64,000 nt of DNA from JBMOUD01 sp049319665. GTDB lineage: Bacteria; Pseudomonadota; Gammaproteobacteria; Enterobacterales; Enterobacteriaceae. Below the pieces are notes generated by a model. That model was not told the origin of the DNA and made no database searches. It saw nothing but the letters and a program-made list of their open reading frames with translations. Where the stretch lies: positions 379,432 to 443,431 of the forward strand of contig NZ_JBMOUD010000003.1 of the NCBI RefSeq assembly GCF_049319665.1. The letters run 5' to 3'. Shown one piece after another: positions 25,909 to 35,574 of this stretch (position 1 is the first letter of the stretch; every line of letters begins with the position of its first letter). Made by a program: the position numbers and the translations under genes.

Positions 25909-27972
25909 TTATGCGGGCTTACCAGAAGGATCGGATAAGTCCGTTTTTTGCTCAGCGAGTTTCTCTTCTGTCGAAATCGATAACTGTAACTGCGAAAGTG
26001 AGCAGTAAAGTCGCCATATCAGTCCAGCTAACTCTTTTGCTGACTCATTATGATGTTGTGCAAGCGCCTCACTAATACGCTGTAATTCGCGCAAACTGGC
26101 ATCCAATACCGGATGACTGACGCCGCGTTCGGTCATAATGCCTTTCAGACAGTGTATACAGGTATTCTTAACTGCTGACAGCGGGTCGGAGCGAGTTTCC
26201 CATTTGCGTAATTGCCACACGACATGGCTGCAATTGAGTAGTACAACCCCCCAACGTAATAACCAGTCACGAGAAATTTGATCGTTGCTCTGGTTGAGCT
26301 GACTAATACGGTGATAAATCAATGATTCAAACTGTAAGTGGGATAACTGCGGCCGGCGGCTGAGTTGATCGATAAAGTCTCGACGCAGCGCTTGAATAAT
26401 TCGACGGCTTTTACGTTTGTCAGAGCTGGGGCGTAATAATTGAAACGCGACGCCCGCCAACATAACGCCAGCTATTTTTGCTAATCCATCATTAATGAAA
26501 GCTGAATAGTCGTAAACCGGGGGATTGGTCATTTCAAGAAAAGAGCCGCTAAAGACAATTAATTGTCCCCATAATGCGGCTCGTGTTTTGTCCTGGAGTT
26601 TCATCATTTGCATCGTAATGAGAATGGGAAATAGCAGGATGTAAAATGCCCATAAATCGTCGAATTGCACCATTAACCCAAAACGAATCATATAGCAGGC
26701 AATAAATAGCACCAGTAAGGATTTGATCAACAAGGTAATGCTATTTATTGGTGATGCGGTTGAAGAATACAGCACACAGCCGATGGCTGCTAAGGTCACA
26801 CCGGCTCCCCCTGAATTCCATTGGGTGTTTATCCAGTAAGCGCAGGCAATCAGAATACAAACAAAGGTACGTAAGCCACTCCACGCGGCTTCATAACTAT
26901 CGGTATGACGGGTTAATTTGCTGGCTTTTGGCGCAACGAGTAATAAAACTTCCGCCACATTGGCATTCTCAACCCGTTGTAACCAATGTTCCGTGCGCAG
27001 ATATAGCCAGCAAAAATCATGCAAGCGAGTCCAGAAAGCTTGATGACGAAAATCGGCACTGTTATGAGGTTTTATCTGTACGAGAATTTTAGCCAGGCGA
27101 TACTTATTGGTGTCAGGAGAACTCAATTCATGAAGCAGTTGTTGTAATACCTCGTTGAGATTCTTGGGTGAGTCAGGCCAATTGAGCATCATTCGCCTGA
27201 TACTTGAGATAACACTGGTCATGCCGAGCTGTTGATGCAGAAGATAATTGAGCAGATTGTTTTGTTTACGTAAGCGGTAGTGGCTCCAGAAAGCCTGGAT
27301 ACGCAACAGATTCATGGTCAATATTTGGCTAATTAGATTTTGATGAGAATACCGAATCTGACTGTTGTTATCTTCAAGCCAGAGCAGTTTAGCGTGCTCT
27401 AACAACTGATTATGCATACGCCGAAGTGAAGTTAATAATGCATCACCATCCGAGGTGCTCGGCAGTAGCATCATCATAAATCCACCACAGAGAATACCAA
27501 TAATGACTTCACATACACGCGCCTGTGCAATATCGAAAATTTGTCCGGTATCCGTTACGTTGACGGTAGAAAACGCAATAATTGCCGCGGTATACCCAGA
27601 AAGAGCAAAGGCATAAGCCACATTATTTTGATTTTGGTTGGCAATATAAGTACAAAACCCCAGCCAACTTGCTATCGCTAAGCTAAATAGCCAAGGATCA
27701 TTTAAGCAATGTCCAGCGATCAATACGGCCGCACAAGCCCCTATTACGCTGCCAATGATTCGACCAATGCTTTTACTAATTACACCGCCAACGGTTGGAA
27801 AGCTGACCACTGCCGCTGATGTAAAGGCCCAGTATGGTTCATCTAATTCAAGGACAAAGGCCAGCCATAATGCCAGACACATAGCGATGGAGTTGCGTAG
27901 GGCATAGCGCCATTGACTGGCTGTAGCTCTTCCCCAAAGTGTCTTGTTCCATTGTAACCAAGAGAGATTCAC
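25909..27972 (-). CDS. ydhK: FUSC-family efflux transporter subunit YdhK
   Basis: Inner-membrane protein of the fusaric-acid-resistance (AaeB-like) family, 687 residues. It has two repeats, each with about six hydrophobic helices (about residues 25-170 and 360-500) and a cytoplasmic domain. LDEPYWAFTSAAVVSFPTVGG in helix 2 region, cut here as LDEPYWAFTSAAVV, is the family signature. It works with the periplasmic adaptor YdhJ. It is last in ydhIJK, with 11 bases between ydhJ and ydhK. Confidence 0.9.
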   Translation of the reverse strand: MNLSWLQWNKTLWGRATASQWRYALRNSIAMCLALWLAFVLELDEPYWAFTSAAVVSFPTVGGVISKSIGRIIGSVIGACAAVLIAGHCLNDPWLFSLAIASWLGFCTYIANQNQNNVAYAFALSGYTAAIIAFSTVNVTDTGQIFDIAQARVCEVIIGILCGGFMMMLLPSTSDGDALLTSLRRMHNQLLEHAKLLWLEDNNSQIRYSHQNLISQILTMNLLRIQAFWSHYRLRKQNNLLNYLLHQQLGMTSVISSIRRMMLNWPDSPKNLNEVLQQLLHELSSPDTNKYRLAKILVQIKPHNSADFRHQAFWTRLHDFCWLYLRTEHWLQRVENANVAEVLLLVAPKASKLTRHTDSYEAAWSGLRTFVCILIACAYWINTQWNSGGAGVTLAAIGCVLYSSTASPINSITLLIKSLLVLFIACYMIRFGLMVQFDDLWAFYILLFPILITMQMMKLQDKTRAALWGQLIVFSGSFLEMTNPPVYDYSAFINDGLAKIAGVMLAGVAFQLLRPSSDKRKSRRIIQALRRDFIDQLSRRPQLSHLQFESLIYHRISQLNQSNDQISRDWLLRWGVVLLNCSHVVWQLRKWETRSDPLSAVKNTCIHCLKGIMTERGVSHPVLDASLRELQRISEALAQHHNESAKELAGLIWRLYCSLSQLQLSISTEEKLAEQKTDLSDPSGKPA

Positions 27973-27983
27973 TAAAATGACCT

Positions 27984-28841
27984 TTAGTTGTGAATCGATA
28001 TATTACAGCTGGTGCCAGCAACGAGCAGGGCATCAGCCGGAACATGAAGCAATTTGATTCGGATGGGAACGCGTTGCGCTAATCTGACCCAAGGCACATT
28101 TGGTTTCACATCAACTAATAGTCCTGCTGAGCTTTCCACACTTTGGTCATAGATGGCTCTACCTATACTTTCTACTTGCCCATCAATAGGGTAATTACCG
28201 TTATATAGAGTAATATTGGCTTTATCGCCGACTTTAATATGCTTGAGTTTAGTTTCTTCGAAATATCCCAATACATAGAAAGAATGAATATCAACTAAGG
28301 CAACTAAAGGCGTGCCTGCAATAGCGTAGTTTCCTTTGCGAGTTTGTAAATTAGTTATATACCCATCTGTGGGCGCATAAATTTTTGTTTTACTTAAGTT
28401 CCATTTAGATTGCTCGAGATTGGCTTGAGAAGATTGGTAGGCTGCCTGCATTGACTTAGCTGTCAAATTAGCTGTATCTAAAGATTCAGCAGAAATAACG
28501 TTATTAGCTAATCCTCGACGACGCTGGGCTTCATGATTTGCTTTATCAAGTTCTGCGGAAGCTTTTGCTACTTCGGCTTGCGCGTTATCTAATGCGATTT
28601 GAAAGGGAACAGGATCGAGGGTAAACAGTAACGACCCAGCTTTGACGTATTGATTATCATGTACGGCAATATCGATAATTCGCCCTGAAATTTCAGGTGT
28701 GATGTCCACCAATTCGGCACGAACCTTACCGTCGCGGGTCCAAGGGGATTGCATATAATAATTCCAGATCCACCAACCGACGCATAATGCCACTGTGAAA
28801 ACCAATAATGTTGAGAAGTACTGCAGGGTTTTGTATTTCAT
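27984..28841 (-). CDS. ydhJ: HlyD-family membrane fusion protein YdhJ
   Basis: Periplasmic adaptor of an AaeAB-like efflux pump, 285 residues. One N-terminal anchor helix (about residues 9-27, FSTLLVFTVALCVGWWIW) is followed by a lipoyl half-motif (VRAELVDITPEISGRI), alpha-helical hairpin and beta-barrel (ILLHV near the end). It is encoded three bases after ydhI, so translation is coupled. Confidence 0.91.
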   Translation of the reverse strand: MKYKTLQYFSTLLVFTVALCVGWWIWNYYMQSPWTRDGKVRAELVDITPEISGRIIDIAVHDNQYVKAGSLLFTLDPVPFQIALDNAQAEVAKASAELDKANHEAQRRRGLANNVISAESLDTANLTAKSMQAAYQSSQANLEQSKWNLSKTKIYAPTDGYITNLQTRKGNYAIAGTPLVALVDIHSFYVLGYFEETKLKHIKVGDKANITLYNGNYPIDGQVESIGRAIYDQSVESSAGLLVDVKPNVPWVRLAQRVPIRIKLLHVPADALLVAGTSCNISIHN

Positions 28842-28844
28842 TTC

Positions 28845-29081
28845 TCACTCATGTACCAATAGTAATACGGCTATGCCAATTGATATGACGAATATAGACA
28901 AGTCCATTAGTGTCGGATGCCAAACATTACCGGAATAAATCCAGTCACGGGAAAGACGATGAATGATTAACCAAAATATCAGACCAACTAAAAATGCTTT
29001 AAAAATAGGTGGGAAATAGAGTGACGCTCCGAATACCAAATCGGAAAGCGGGAAGCCTGAATGAAGGATTTGCGTAATCAC
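28845..29081 (-). CDS. ydhI: DUF1656-family membrane protein YdhI
   Basis: 78-residue inner-membrane protein of the AaeX-like DUF1656 family, with two hydrophobic helices (about residues 22-42 and 56-75) and the family-typical PPIFKAFLVGLIFWLI. First gene of ydhIJK, divergent from slyA. In E. coli and Salmonella SlyA controls this operon, and a SlyA palindrome lies in the intergenic region. Confidence 0.9.
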   Translation of the reverse strand: MITQILHSGFPLSDLVFGASLYFPPIFKAFLVGLIFWLIIHRLSRDWIYSGNVWHPTLMDLSIFVISIGIAVLLLVHE

Positions 29082-29249
29082 ACGATTAATCTCTACTGGT
29101 GATTGTGTTATACATATATCAAGTCTAGTGGATCTGTTTGATTGTATTTAAGTAGCATTCGCTAATTAATTACATTCAGTTTTTAATCAAAACATTTGCA
29201 AATCCACACATAAAGTTCGGTAAACTAGGCTAAAATTTAGTAGGCTATC

Positions 29250-29261
29250 TTAGCATGCTAA
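29250..29261. promoter_or_regulatory. SlyA/RovA operator
   Basis: TTAGCATGCTAA is a perfect palindrome differing at one base from the SlyA consensus TTAGCAAGCTAA. It lies 17 bases before the slyA start, placed to autoregulate slyA and affect ydhIJK. Confidence 0.72.
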
Positions 29262-29277
29262 TTATGAGGAGGGGTAA

Positions 29278-29712
29278 TTGGAATTAAATTTGGGTTCAGA
29301 TCTAGCACGATTGGTTCGTGCTTGGCGCGCGTTGATTGATGAGCGGCTAAAGCCACTCGAATTGACGCAAACACACTGGGTAACTTTGCATAATATCAAT
29401 AAGTTACCGCCAGAGCAGTCGCAAATCCAGTTAGCTAAAGCTATCGGGATTGAGCAGCCATCATTAGTAAGGACGCTGGATCAGTTGGAAGAGAAAGGCA
29501 TGATTACCCGCCATACTTGCGCCAACGATCGCCGTGCTAAACGTATCAAGCTCACGGAAGAGGCTGCGCCGATTATCAACCAGATGGAAACTGTGATAGA
29601 GGAGACTCGCCGAGAAATCGTTTTTGGCATATCGTCCAAAGATATCGAGTGGCTGTCAGGTATGTTAGCGGCGTTAGAAAAAAATATTGTGGCATTGCAA
29701 CAAAAGAACTAA
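29278..29712 (+). CDS. slyA: MarR-family transcriptional regulator SlyA (RovA in Yersinia)
   Basis: Winged-helix dimer of the MarR family. It counters H-NS silencing, and in Yersinia (RovA) activates invasin. The start is TTG at 29278 after GAGGAGGGG; a TTG start is also used by Salmonella slyA. It has 144 residues. The recognition region IQLAKAIGIEQPSLVRTLDQ and wing RHTCANDRRAKRI are almost invariant across the family. A strong terminator follows. Confidence 0.96.
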   Translation: MELNLGSDLARLVRAWRALIDERLKPLELTQTHWVTLHNINKLPPEQSQIQLAKAIGIEQPSLVRTLDQLEEKGMITRHTCANDRRAKRIKLTEEAAPIINQMETVIEETRREIVFGISSKDIEWLSGMLAALEKNIVALQQKN

Positions 29713-29770
29713 CAAAAGAAAAGTACCAGCGACATGGACATGATGAATAGCAACGCGGTACCACAATCAT

Positions 29771-29803
29771 AAAAAAACCGAAGGCTTTGGCCTTCGGTTT
29801 TTC
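29771..29803 (+). terminator. slyA terminator
   Basis: AAAACCGAAGGC/GCCTTCGGTTTT-type stem with loop TTTG and a T tract; A run on the left makes it bidirectional. Confidence 0.92.
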
Positions 29804-29854
29804 TTTTTTGTATCGGCTGTATCATTCGGCGAGTAGATTACGCCAGCATCAAAA

Positions 29855-30325
29855 TTAGACGCTCGGTGCAACGGTTACGCTGCTGCCGCTGGTTGCCAAT
29901 GTGACACGCTGACCAACCGAGTATTGTGACTTACCGGTTTTCTGTACCACAATGATGGTGTTGCCATCATCTTTACGAATATGCAGCTCGACGGCATTAG
30001 AGCGGCTCAGCCCACTTTCGATGCTTTGTCCTGCTACGCCGCCAGCAATGGCGCCCGCTGCGGTTGCCAGGCTGCGCCCAGTACCTGCACCGACAGTATT
30101 ACCCAGGAAGCCACCAAGAACGGCGCCACCTAATGTCCCAATAATGTTCTGGTTATTGTCGTCTTGAATTTGCACTGGGCGAACAGCCACTAAAGTACCA
30201 TAACTGACACTTTGCACTTGTTTCGCTTGAGAAGACGAATAGACGTCACCAGACAGGGTGTTATCATTCGCACAACCCGCCAATGTCAGTCCCGCGAGTG
30301 CAACAACCAAAAAACGCTTCATCAT
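29855..30325 (-). CDS. slyB: outer membrane lipoprotein SlyB
   Basis: PhoP-regulated outer membrane lipoprotein that stabilises the envelope under stress. It has 156 residues. Lipobox LTLAGC places the lipidated Cys at about residue 18. A glycine-zipper (GTLGGAVLGGFLGNTVGAGTG region, about residues 62-100) follows, then a C-terminal beta domain with DDGNTIIVVQKTG. I chose the first of two adjacent ATG codons by length match with E. coli (155). I could not find a clear PhoP box upstream. Confidence 0.95.
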   Translation of the reverse strand: MMKRFLVVALAGLTLAGCANDNTLSGDVYSSSQAKQVQSVSYGTLVAVRPVQIQDDNNQNIIGTLGGAVLGGFLGNTVGAGTGRSLATAAGAIAGGVAGQSIESGLSRSNAVELHIRKDDGNTIIVVQKTGKSQYSVGQRVTLATSGSSVTVAPSV

Positions 30326-30709
30326 AAATAGCTCCTAATTTGTACCCGCAATATAAGCATAACACCATGATTGCGTTTAGATTAATTACACGGTTCAACT
30401 TCACTGTTGAGGGTGCGTATCACGCAATAACTCTTTCTGGAGTTAATCCTATCTTTTCACTCTTCAACTAATGATAAACGGTGGTTTAAGTTTTCGACAG
30501 GAATTCGTGAGAATTATCTCCTAATGTAACATTTATTTTAATCGTTGTAATAATGAATGAAAAATAAGCGAACTCATCACGTTTTTGATAAAAAATCAGA
30601 TAAAACAGCGTTTTACTGACATAATCTTGTTTAATTCTAATCAACATAACTGCACGTAACCAATAGCACTGTTTGGCTGAATACAGACCAAGGTGTGAGG
30701 AGATGATCG
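30326..30709. other. intergenic region slyB-anmK
   Basis: 384 bases of AT-rich DNA between divergent slyB and anmK. It must hold both promoters. No hairpin terminator, repeat or supported ORF is visible. Confidence 0.5.
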
Positions 30710-31816
30710 ATGAAATCAGGTCGCTACATAGGCGTAATGTCAGGAACCAGTCTTGATGGTATAGATGTCGTACTGGCCGCTATCGATGAAAGGTTAGTTG
30801 CCCAACAGGCGACCTACTCGCATCCTATTCCTATTGCACTTAAGACGGCCATTCTGGGTATGTGTCAGGGACAGCAAGTGACATTAGCGCAAGTAGGCGA
30901 ACTCGATACTCAACTGGGTATTTTGTTTGCACAAGCCGTTCAAGGACTGCTGGATCAGTGTGGTATTTCTCCCGAAGAAATCACGGCCGTTGGCTGTCAT
31001 GGTCAGACGGTTTGGCATCAACCCAAAGGCGACGTTACTTTTTCAATGCAACTTGGTGATAATAATCGAGTGGCAGCGCTCACCGGGATCACTACCGTCG
31101 GTGATTTCCGTCGCCGCGATATGGCATGGGGAGGTCAGGGCGCACCGCTTGTTCCAGCTTTTCACCAAGCACTTTTGGCCGATGCTGCTGAACGTCGAAT
31201 CATCCTCAATATTGGTGGTATAGCCAATTTGTCCATGTTATTGCCGGGGCAAGCTGTTCGTGGTTATGACACCGGCCCGGGTAATATGCTGATGGATGCC
31301 TGGATATGGCGTAATCGGTCGCTGCCCTATGATAAAGATGCGCAATGGGCTAGCCAGGGGCAGGTTTGTCGGCCGTTATTGCAACAAATGCTCGCCGATC
31401 CTTATTTCTCTGCACCTGCACCGAAGAGCACAGGGCGCGAATACTTTAATCAGGCTTGGTTAACCCGACAGTTGGGAAATTACCCTGCGCTACTTGCAGA
31501 GGATGTGCAGGCGACATTGGCAGAATTGACTGCAACTAGCATTTCAGAGCAAGTCCAATTGGTTGGAGGATGCGATCGTTTAATGGTATGTGGCGGCGGC
31601 GCACGTAATCCGCTATTGATGGCTCGCCTTTCTGCGTTATTGCCAGGAACTGAAGTGTGTACAACCGATGCTTTTGGTATTAGCGGTGATGACATGGAAG
31701 CGTTAGCTTTTGCTTGGCTGGCATTTAGAACAATGTCTGGGCAATCAGGGAACCTTCCTTCGGTAACTGGTGCTAGCCAAGAAACCGTATTAGGGGCAAT
31801 TTATCCGGTTGTTTGA
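30710..31816 (+). CDS. anmK: anhydro-N-acetylmuramic acid kinase
   Basis: Phosphorylates and opens 1,6-anhydro-MurNAc to MurNAc-6-P in cell-wall recycling. It has 368 residues in the ASKHA fold. Visible are GVMSGTSLDGID (phosphate 1), CHGQTVWHQP, NIGGIANLS, GYDTGPGNML and the adenosine motif MVCGGGARNPLLM. GATGATCGATG gives a weak ribosome binding site. mliC follows after 31 bases. Confidence 0.96.
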   Translation: MKSGRYIGVMSGTSLDGIDVVLAAIDERLVAQQATYSHPIPIALKTAILGMCQGQQVTLAQVGELDTQLGILFAQAVQGLLDQCGISPEEITAVGCHGQTVWHQPKGDVTFSMQLGDNNRVAALTGITTVGDFRRRDMAWGGQGAPLVPAFHQALLADAAERRIILNIGGIANLSMLLPGQAVRGYDTGPGNMLMDAWIWRNRSLPYDKDAQWASQGQVCRPLLQQMLADPYFSAPAPKSTGREYFNQAWLTRQLGNYPALLAEDVQATLAELTATSISEQVQLVGGCDRLMVCGGGARNPLLMARLSALLPGTEVCTTDAFGISGDDMEALAFAWLAFRTMSGQSGNLPSVTGASQETVLGAIYPVV

Positions 31817-31847
31817 ATCAGCTTCCCCTAAAAATAGGAGTGAAAAG

Positions 31848-32156
31848 ATGAAAAAGACCATATTAGCGTTATGCGCCTTTGCGCTGGTGGGATGTGCAAA
31901 TCAAGGCTCTCATCCTCCGCAAAGTAGTACAGTCGTGCATTACCAATGCGGTACGTTGCCACTGACAGTGACATCTAATAGTACCAAACAGCAGGTTTCT
32001 TTCTTGTTCGATGGCCAACAATTGCAATTGAACCAGGTCGTAGCGGCTTCTGGCGCGAAGTATAGCGATAGCCGCTATACCTTCTGGTCGAAAGGGCGTA
32101 CAGCTTTTGTTGAGCGTGATGGTGCGGTGATCGTCGATGATTGTATTGAATTGTAG
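31848..32156 (+). CDS. mliC: C-type lysozyme inhibitor MliC (YdhA)
   Basis: Outer-membrane lipoprotein facing the periplasm that blocks host C-type lysozyme. The ATG at 31848 follows AGGAGTG and starts MKKTILALCAFALVGC, with lipobox LVGC. The MliC domain has the conserved YQC, LTV, the inhibitor loop ASGARY-like ASGAKYSDSRYTFWSKG, and C-terminal DDCIEL forming the disulfide with YQC. It has 102 residues. A 31-base gap to anmK suggests co-transcription. Confidence 0.93.
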   Translation: MKKTILALCAFALVGCANQGSHPPQSSTVVHYQCGTLPLTVTSNSTKQQVSFLFDGQQLQLNQVVAASGAKYSDSRYTFWSKGRTAFVERDGAVIVDDCIEL

Positions 32157-32347
32157 ATGAGTGAATTATAGATGATGGTATTGCATCGCAATGGTATTGA
32201 AGCGCCATTGCACGCGGCACCATTAGCTATTTTAACGATTTTTCTCTCTGGTAAATCATCGGCATTGTGATCCTGATTTGCCAGGTGCAGTATAGCGATA
32301 ACGACAAACATAGTCCCCGCTACTGATTTAATAAGAAGAGAGTCTAG

Positions 32348-33025
32348 ATGTCTGAAAGTAATCAATTTGATGTCGCTCAATCGCGACGCGAATACACGCG
32401 TGGCGGACTCCGTAGAAATGACCTGACGGAGCAGCCACTGCCGCTATTTGAACGCTGGCTCAAACAGGCTTGCGAAGCGAAAATTGCTGACCCGACAGCG
32501 ATGTGCGTCAGTACAGTTGATGAACATGGTCAACCATACCAACGTATTGTGCTGCTTAAACATTATGATGAACGGGGATTGGTTTTCTATACTAACCTAG
32601 GCAGTCGTAAAGCGCAGCAACTGGGCCATAACCCTAAAATTAGTTTGCTATTCCCTTGGCACATGCTGGACAGGCAAGTGATCGTTTTAGGGGAAGCTGA
32701 ACGGCTCTCTACCCTTGAAGTAATGAAATACTTTACCAGTCGGCCAAAAGACAGCCAGATAGCCGCGTGGGTTTCACAGCAATCAAGCCGTATCTCTGCG
32801 CGCGGTGTATTAGAAGGCAAGTTCCTTGAACTCAAACAAAAATTCAGCAAGGGCGAAGTGCCATTGCCAACGTTTTGGGGGGGATTCCGTGTCAAAGTAA
32901 ACTCTATGGAGTTTTGGCAAGGTGGCGAAAATCGCCTGCATGACCGCTTTATTTACCAGCGACTGGCGAATGATGACGCTAAAGATGAGAACCCACAGTG
33001 GCAAATAGACCGACTTGCCCCTTAA
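32348..33025 (+). CDS. pdxH: pyridoxine/pyridoxamine 5'-phosphate oxidase
   Basis: FMN enzyme that oxidises PNP and PMP to pyridoxal 5'-phosphate. It has 225 residues. Conserved elements are RREYTRGGLRR at the N terminus, PYQRIVLLKHYDERG, FYTNLGSRKAQQL (FMN binding) and C-terminal GGENRLHDRFIYQR. It starts a vitamin B6-related group with pdxY further on. Confidence 0.97.
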   Translation: MSESNQFDVAQSRREYTRGGLRRNDLTEQPLPLFERWLKQACEAKIADPTAMCVSTVDEHGQPYQRIVLLKHYDERGLVFYTNLGSRKAQQLGHNPKISLLFPWHMLDRQVIVLGEAERLSTLEVMKYFTSRPKDSQIAAWVSQQSSRISARGVLEGKFLELKQKFSKGEVPLPTFWGGFRVKVNSMEFWQGGENRLHDRFIYQRLANDDAKDENPQWQIDRLAP

Positions 33026-33241
33026 AACAACGAAATTTGCGCGAAATCCTAGCGCTTGCATCGCAGGCGCTTTATTCTATTGGCCGCAAAACTAATGCAG
33101 CATAAAACTGATACATTGTGGGTCTGAGCATTATGGGGCATATGCATCATAAAATATGCGTAGAGCAAACCAGCTCGCTTATGCCCATTGCACATTGGCA
33201 TAATTTTTATCACCTTTAATTTTTTAAAAGCGGAGTCTTGG

Positions 33242-34516
33242 ATGGCAAGCACCAACCTGATTAAACAATTGCAAGAGCGGGGCCTCATTGCCCAGGTAAC
33301 GGATGAAAACGCGTTAGCAGAGCGACTGGCGCAAGGGCCAATTGCACTGTATTGCGGTTTCGACCCTACCGCAGACAGCTTGCATTTGGGGCATCTGGTG
33401 CCTTTATTATGCCTAAAACGTTTCCAGCTTGACGGTCATAAACCGGTAGCGTTGGTTGGCGGAGCGACGGGCCTTATTGGCGACCCAAGCTTTAAAGCAA
33501 CCGAACGTAAGCTCAACACCAATGAAACTGTTGGTGAGTGGGTCGAAAAAATTCGCCAGCAGGTTTCTCCATTCCTGGATTTCAACTGCGGCGACAATAG
33601 CGCAATTACGGCGAACAACTACGACTGGTTTGGTGGCATGAATGTGCTGACCTTCCTGCGCGATATCGGCAAGCACTTCTCTGTTAATCAGATGATCAAC
33701 AAAGAAGCGGTAAAACAGCGCCTGAACCGCGATGATAGCGGTATTTCCTTTACCGAATTCTCTTATAACTTGCTGCAAGGTTACGATTTCTCATCTTTAT
33801 ACGATTTGCATAAAGTTGAATTGCAGATCGGTGGCTCTGACCAGTGGGGTAATATTACCTCTGGTATCGATTTAACCCGCCGCTTGCACCAGAAGCAGGT
33901 CTTTGGTTTGACCGTTCCTTTGATCACTAAATCTGACGGCACTAAATTCGGTAAAACCGAGGGTGGCGCAGTATGGTTAGATCCGAAGAAAACCAGCCCA
34001 TATAAGTTTTACCAGTTCTGGATCAACACCGCAGATGCGGATGTGTATCGCTTCCTGAAATTCTTCACCTTTATGAGCATTGAAGATATCAACGCACTGG
34101 AAGAAGAAGATAAAAACAGTGGCAAAGCGCCGCGGGCGCAATATGTGCTGGCAGAGCAAGTTACTGGCATGGTTCATGGTGCAGAAGGGTTGGCCGCAGC
34201 TCGCCGTATTACTGACAGTCTGTTCTCCGGCGCGTTGAGTGATATGACCGAAGCCGATTTTGCACAACTTGCACAAGACGGTATGCCAAGTATTGAACTT
34301 GAGGCGGATGCGGATCTGCAACAAGCGCTGGTTGCAGCAGAGTTAGTGCCTTCGCGTGGTCAGGCTCGTACCATGATTAGTTCAAAAGCTATTACTTTAA
34401 ATGGTGAAAAGCAGGACTCTCCAGAGTACAAATTCAGTGATGCAGACCGCTTGTTTGGTCGCTATACGCTGTTGCGTCGCGGCAAAAAGAACTACTGCTT
34501 AATCAACTGGAAGTAA
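33242..34516 (+). CDS. tyrS: tyrosyl-tRNA synthetase
   Basis: Class Ic aminoacyl-tRNA synthetase, 424 residues from ATG 33242 (MASTNLIKQL), the E. coli length; an in-frame upstream start has no similarity. The HIGH-type motif is HLGH in SLHLGHLVPL (about residues 45-54), and KMSKS-type KFGKT in GTKFGKTEGG. A C-terminal S4-like RNA-binding domain (VPSRGQARTMIS) is present. A terminator separates it from pdxY. Confidence 0.98.
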   Translation: MASTNLIKQLQERGLIAQVTDENALAERLAQGPIALYCGFDPTADSLHLGHLVPLLCLKRFQLDGHKPVALVGGATGLIGDPSFKATERKLNTNETVGEWVEKIRQQVSPFLDFNCGDNSAITANNYDWFGGMNVLTFLRDIGKHFSVNQMINKEAVKQRLNRDDSGISFTEFSYNLLQGYDFSSLYDLHKVELQIGGSDQWGNITSGIDLTRRLHQKQVFGLTVPLITKSDGTKFGKTEGGAVWLDPKKTSPYKFYQFWINTADADVYRFLKFFTFMSIEDINALEEEDKNSGKAPRAQYVLAEQVTGMVHGAEGLAAARRITDSLFSGALSDMTEADFAQLAQDGMPSIELEADADLQQALVAAELVPSRGQARTMISSKAITLNGEKQDSPEYKFSDADRLFGRYTLLRRGKKNYCLINWK

Positions 34517-34523
34517 CAGTGTC

Positions 34524-34561
34524 AGCCACAGAGGAAGGGATCCACTGTGGCTAAATTTTTA
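34524..34561 (+). terminator. tyrS terminator
   Basis: AGCCACAG/CTGTGGCT stem with a 13-base loop, then AAATTTTTATT. It lies 7 bases after the tyrS stop; read-through into pdxY is possible. Confidence 0.8.
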
Positions 34562-34614
34562 TTCGCTTCGGCTTTTTACGCCATCACTCTGATGACGTCG
34601 GCATCGGACTTTTC

Positions 34615-35475
34615 ATGAAAAATATTCTCTCTATTCAATCTCATACCGTTTATGGCCACGCGGGAAACAGCGCTGCTGAATTTCCTATGCGCCGTATGGG
34701 CGTTAATGTTTGGCCATTGAACACAGTACAGTTTTCTAATCATACGCAATATGGACATTGGACCGGCTGCGTGATGCCCGCAAGTCACTTATCAGAAATT
34801 GTGCAGGGAATTGCGGACATTGGTCGGTTGCAGACCTGTGATGCGGTTCTAAGTGGGTATATTGGATCTTCCGAACAGGGAGAGCATATTTTACAAATCG
34901 TCAAACAGGTGAAAGCCGCTAATCCTGATGCGTGGTACTTTTGCGATCCTGTAATGGGACATCCGGAAAAAGGCTGCATCGTCGCACCCGGTGTAACGGA
35001 TTTTCACTGTCAGCAATCATTAATTAACTGCGATGTGATGGCACCTAATCTGCTGGAGTTAGAAATGCTCAGCGGACATACCATAGAGAGTGTTGAGCAA
35101 GCAGTAAATTGTGCTCGTGAGCTTATTGCTAAGGGACCAAAAATCATTTTGGTTAAGCACCTTAGCCGTGCCGGTTATCATCGCGATCGCTTTGAGATGC
35201 TGTTGGTCAGCGCTGAGCAGGCGTGGCATATAGAACGCCCTTTGGTAGACTTTGGCGAACGTCAGCCCGTTGGTGTCGGTGATTTAACCAGTGGTTTATT
35301 GCTAGTGAATCTACTCAAAGGCGAAGCTTTGGATAAAGCGCTTGAGCATGTTACGGCAGCAGTTTATGAAGTGATGCTGAAAACCCATGAAATGGGTGAG
35401 TACGAGCTTCAGGTGGTTGCCGCACAGGATCAAATGGTTAATCCTCAACACCATTTCCCAGCGGTAAAACTGTAG
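34615..35475 (+). CDS. pdxY: pyridoxal kinase PdxY
   Basis: Ribokinase-fold pyridoxal kinase of the PLP salvage pathway, 286 residues. It starts MKNILSIQSHTVYGHAGN, which carries the substrate-binding Ser and the GHAGN stretch. CDPVMGHPEKGC is conserved, and the anionic hole GVGDLTSGLLL has the catalytic Asp. It follows tyrS across 98 bases, as in E. coli. Confidence 0.96.
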   Translation: MKNILSIQSHTVYGHAGNSAAEFPMRRMGVNVWPLNTVQFSNHTQYGHWTGCVMPASHLSEIVQGIADIGRLQTCDAVLSGYIGSSEQGEHILQIVKQVKAANPDAWYFCDPVMGHPEKGCIVAPGVTDFHCQQSLINCDVMAPNLLELEMLSGHTIESVEQAVNCARELIAKGPKIILVKHLSRAGYHRDRFEMLLVSAEQAWHIERPLVDFGERQPVGVGDLTSGLLLVNLLKGEALDKALEHVTAAVYEVMLKTHEMGEYELQVVAAQDQMVNPQHHFPAVKL

Positions 35476-35515
35476 GCCCGGTTTGTTTTTCTTTACAGCC
35501 AGATCTGCCAACAGT

Positions 35516-35545
35516 AAAACGCCCCGTATTATCCTCGGGGCGTTT
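35516..35545. terminator. bidirectional terminator between pdxY and gstA
   Basis: AAAACGCCCCG/CGGGGCGTTTT stem, followed by TATTTTTA. It serves both convergent genes. Confidence 0.92.
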
Positions 35546-35574
35546 TATTTTTAGTATTTATTAGCCTGGGGTCT

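Noticed and set aside
30326..30520. PhoP box upstream of slyB
   Set aside because: GGTTTA-like hexamers occur, but no pair has the direct-repeat spacing of a PhoP box.
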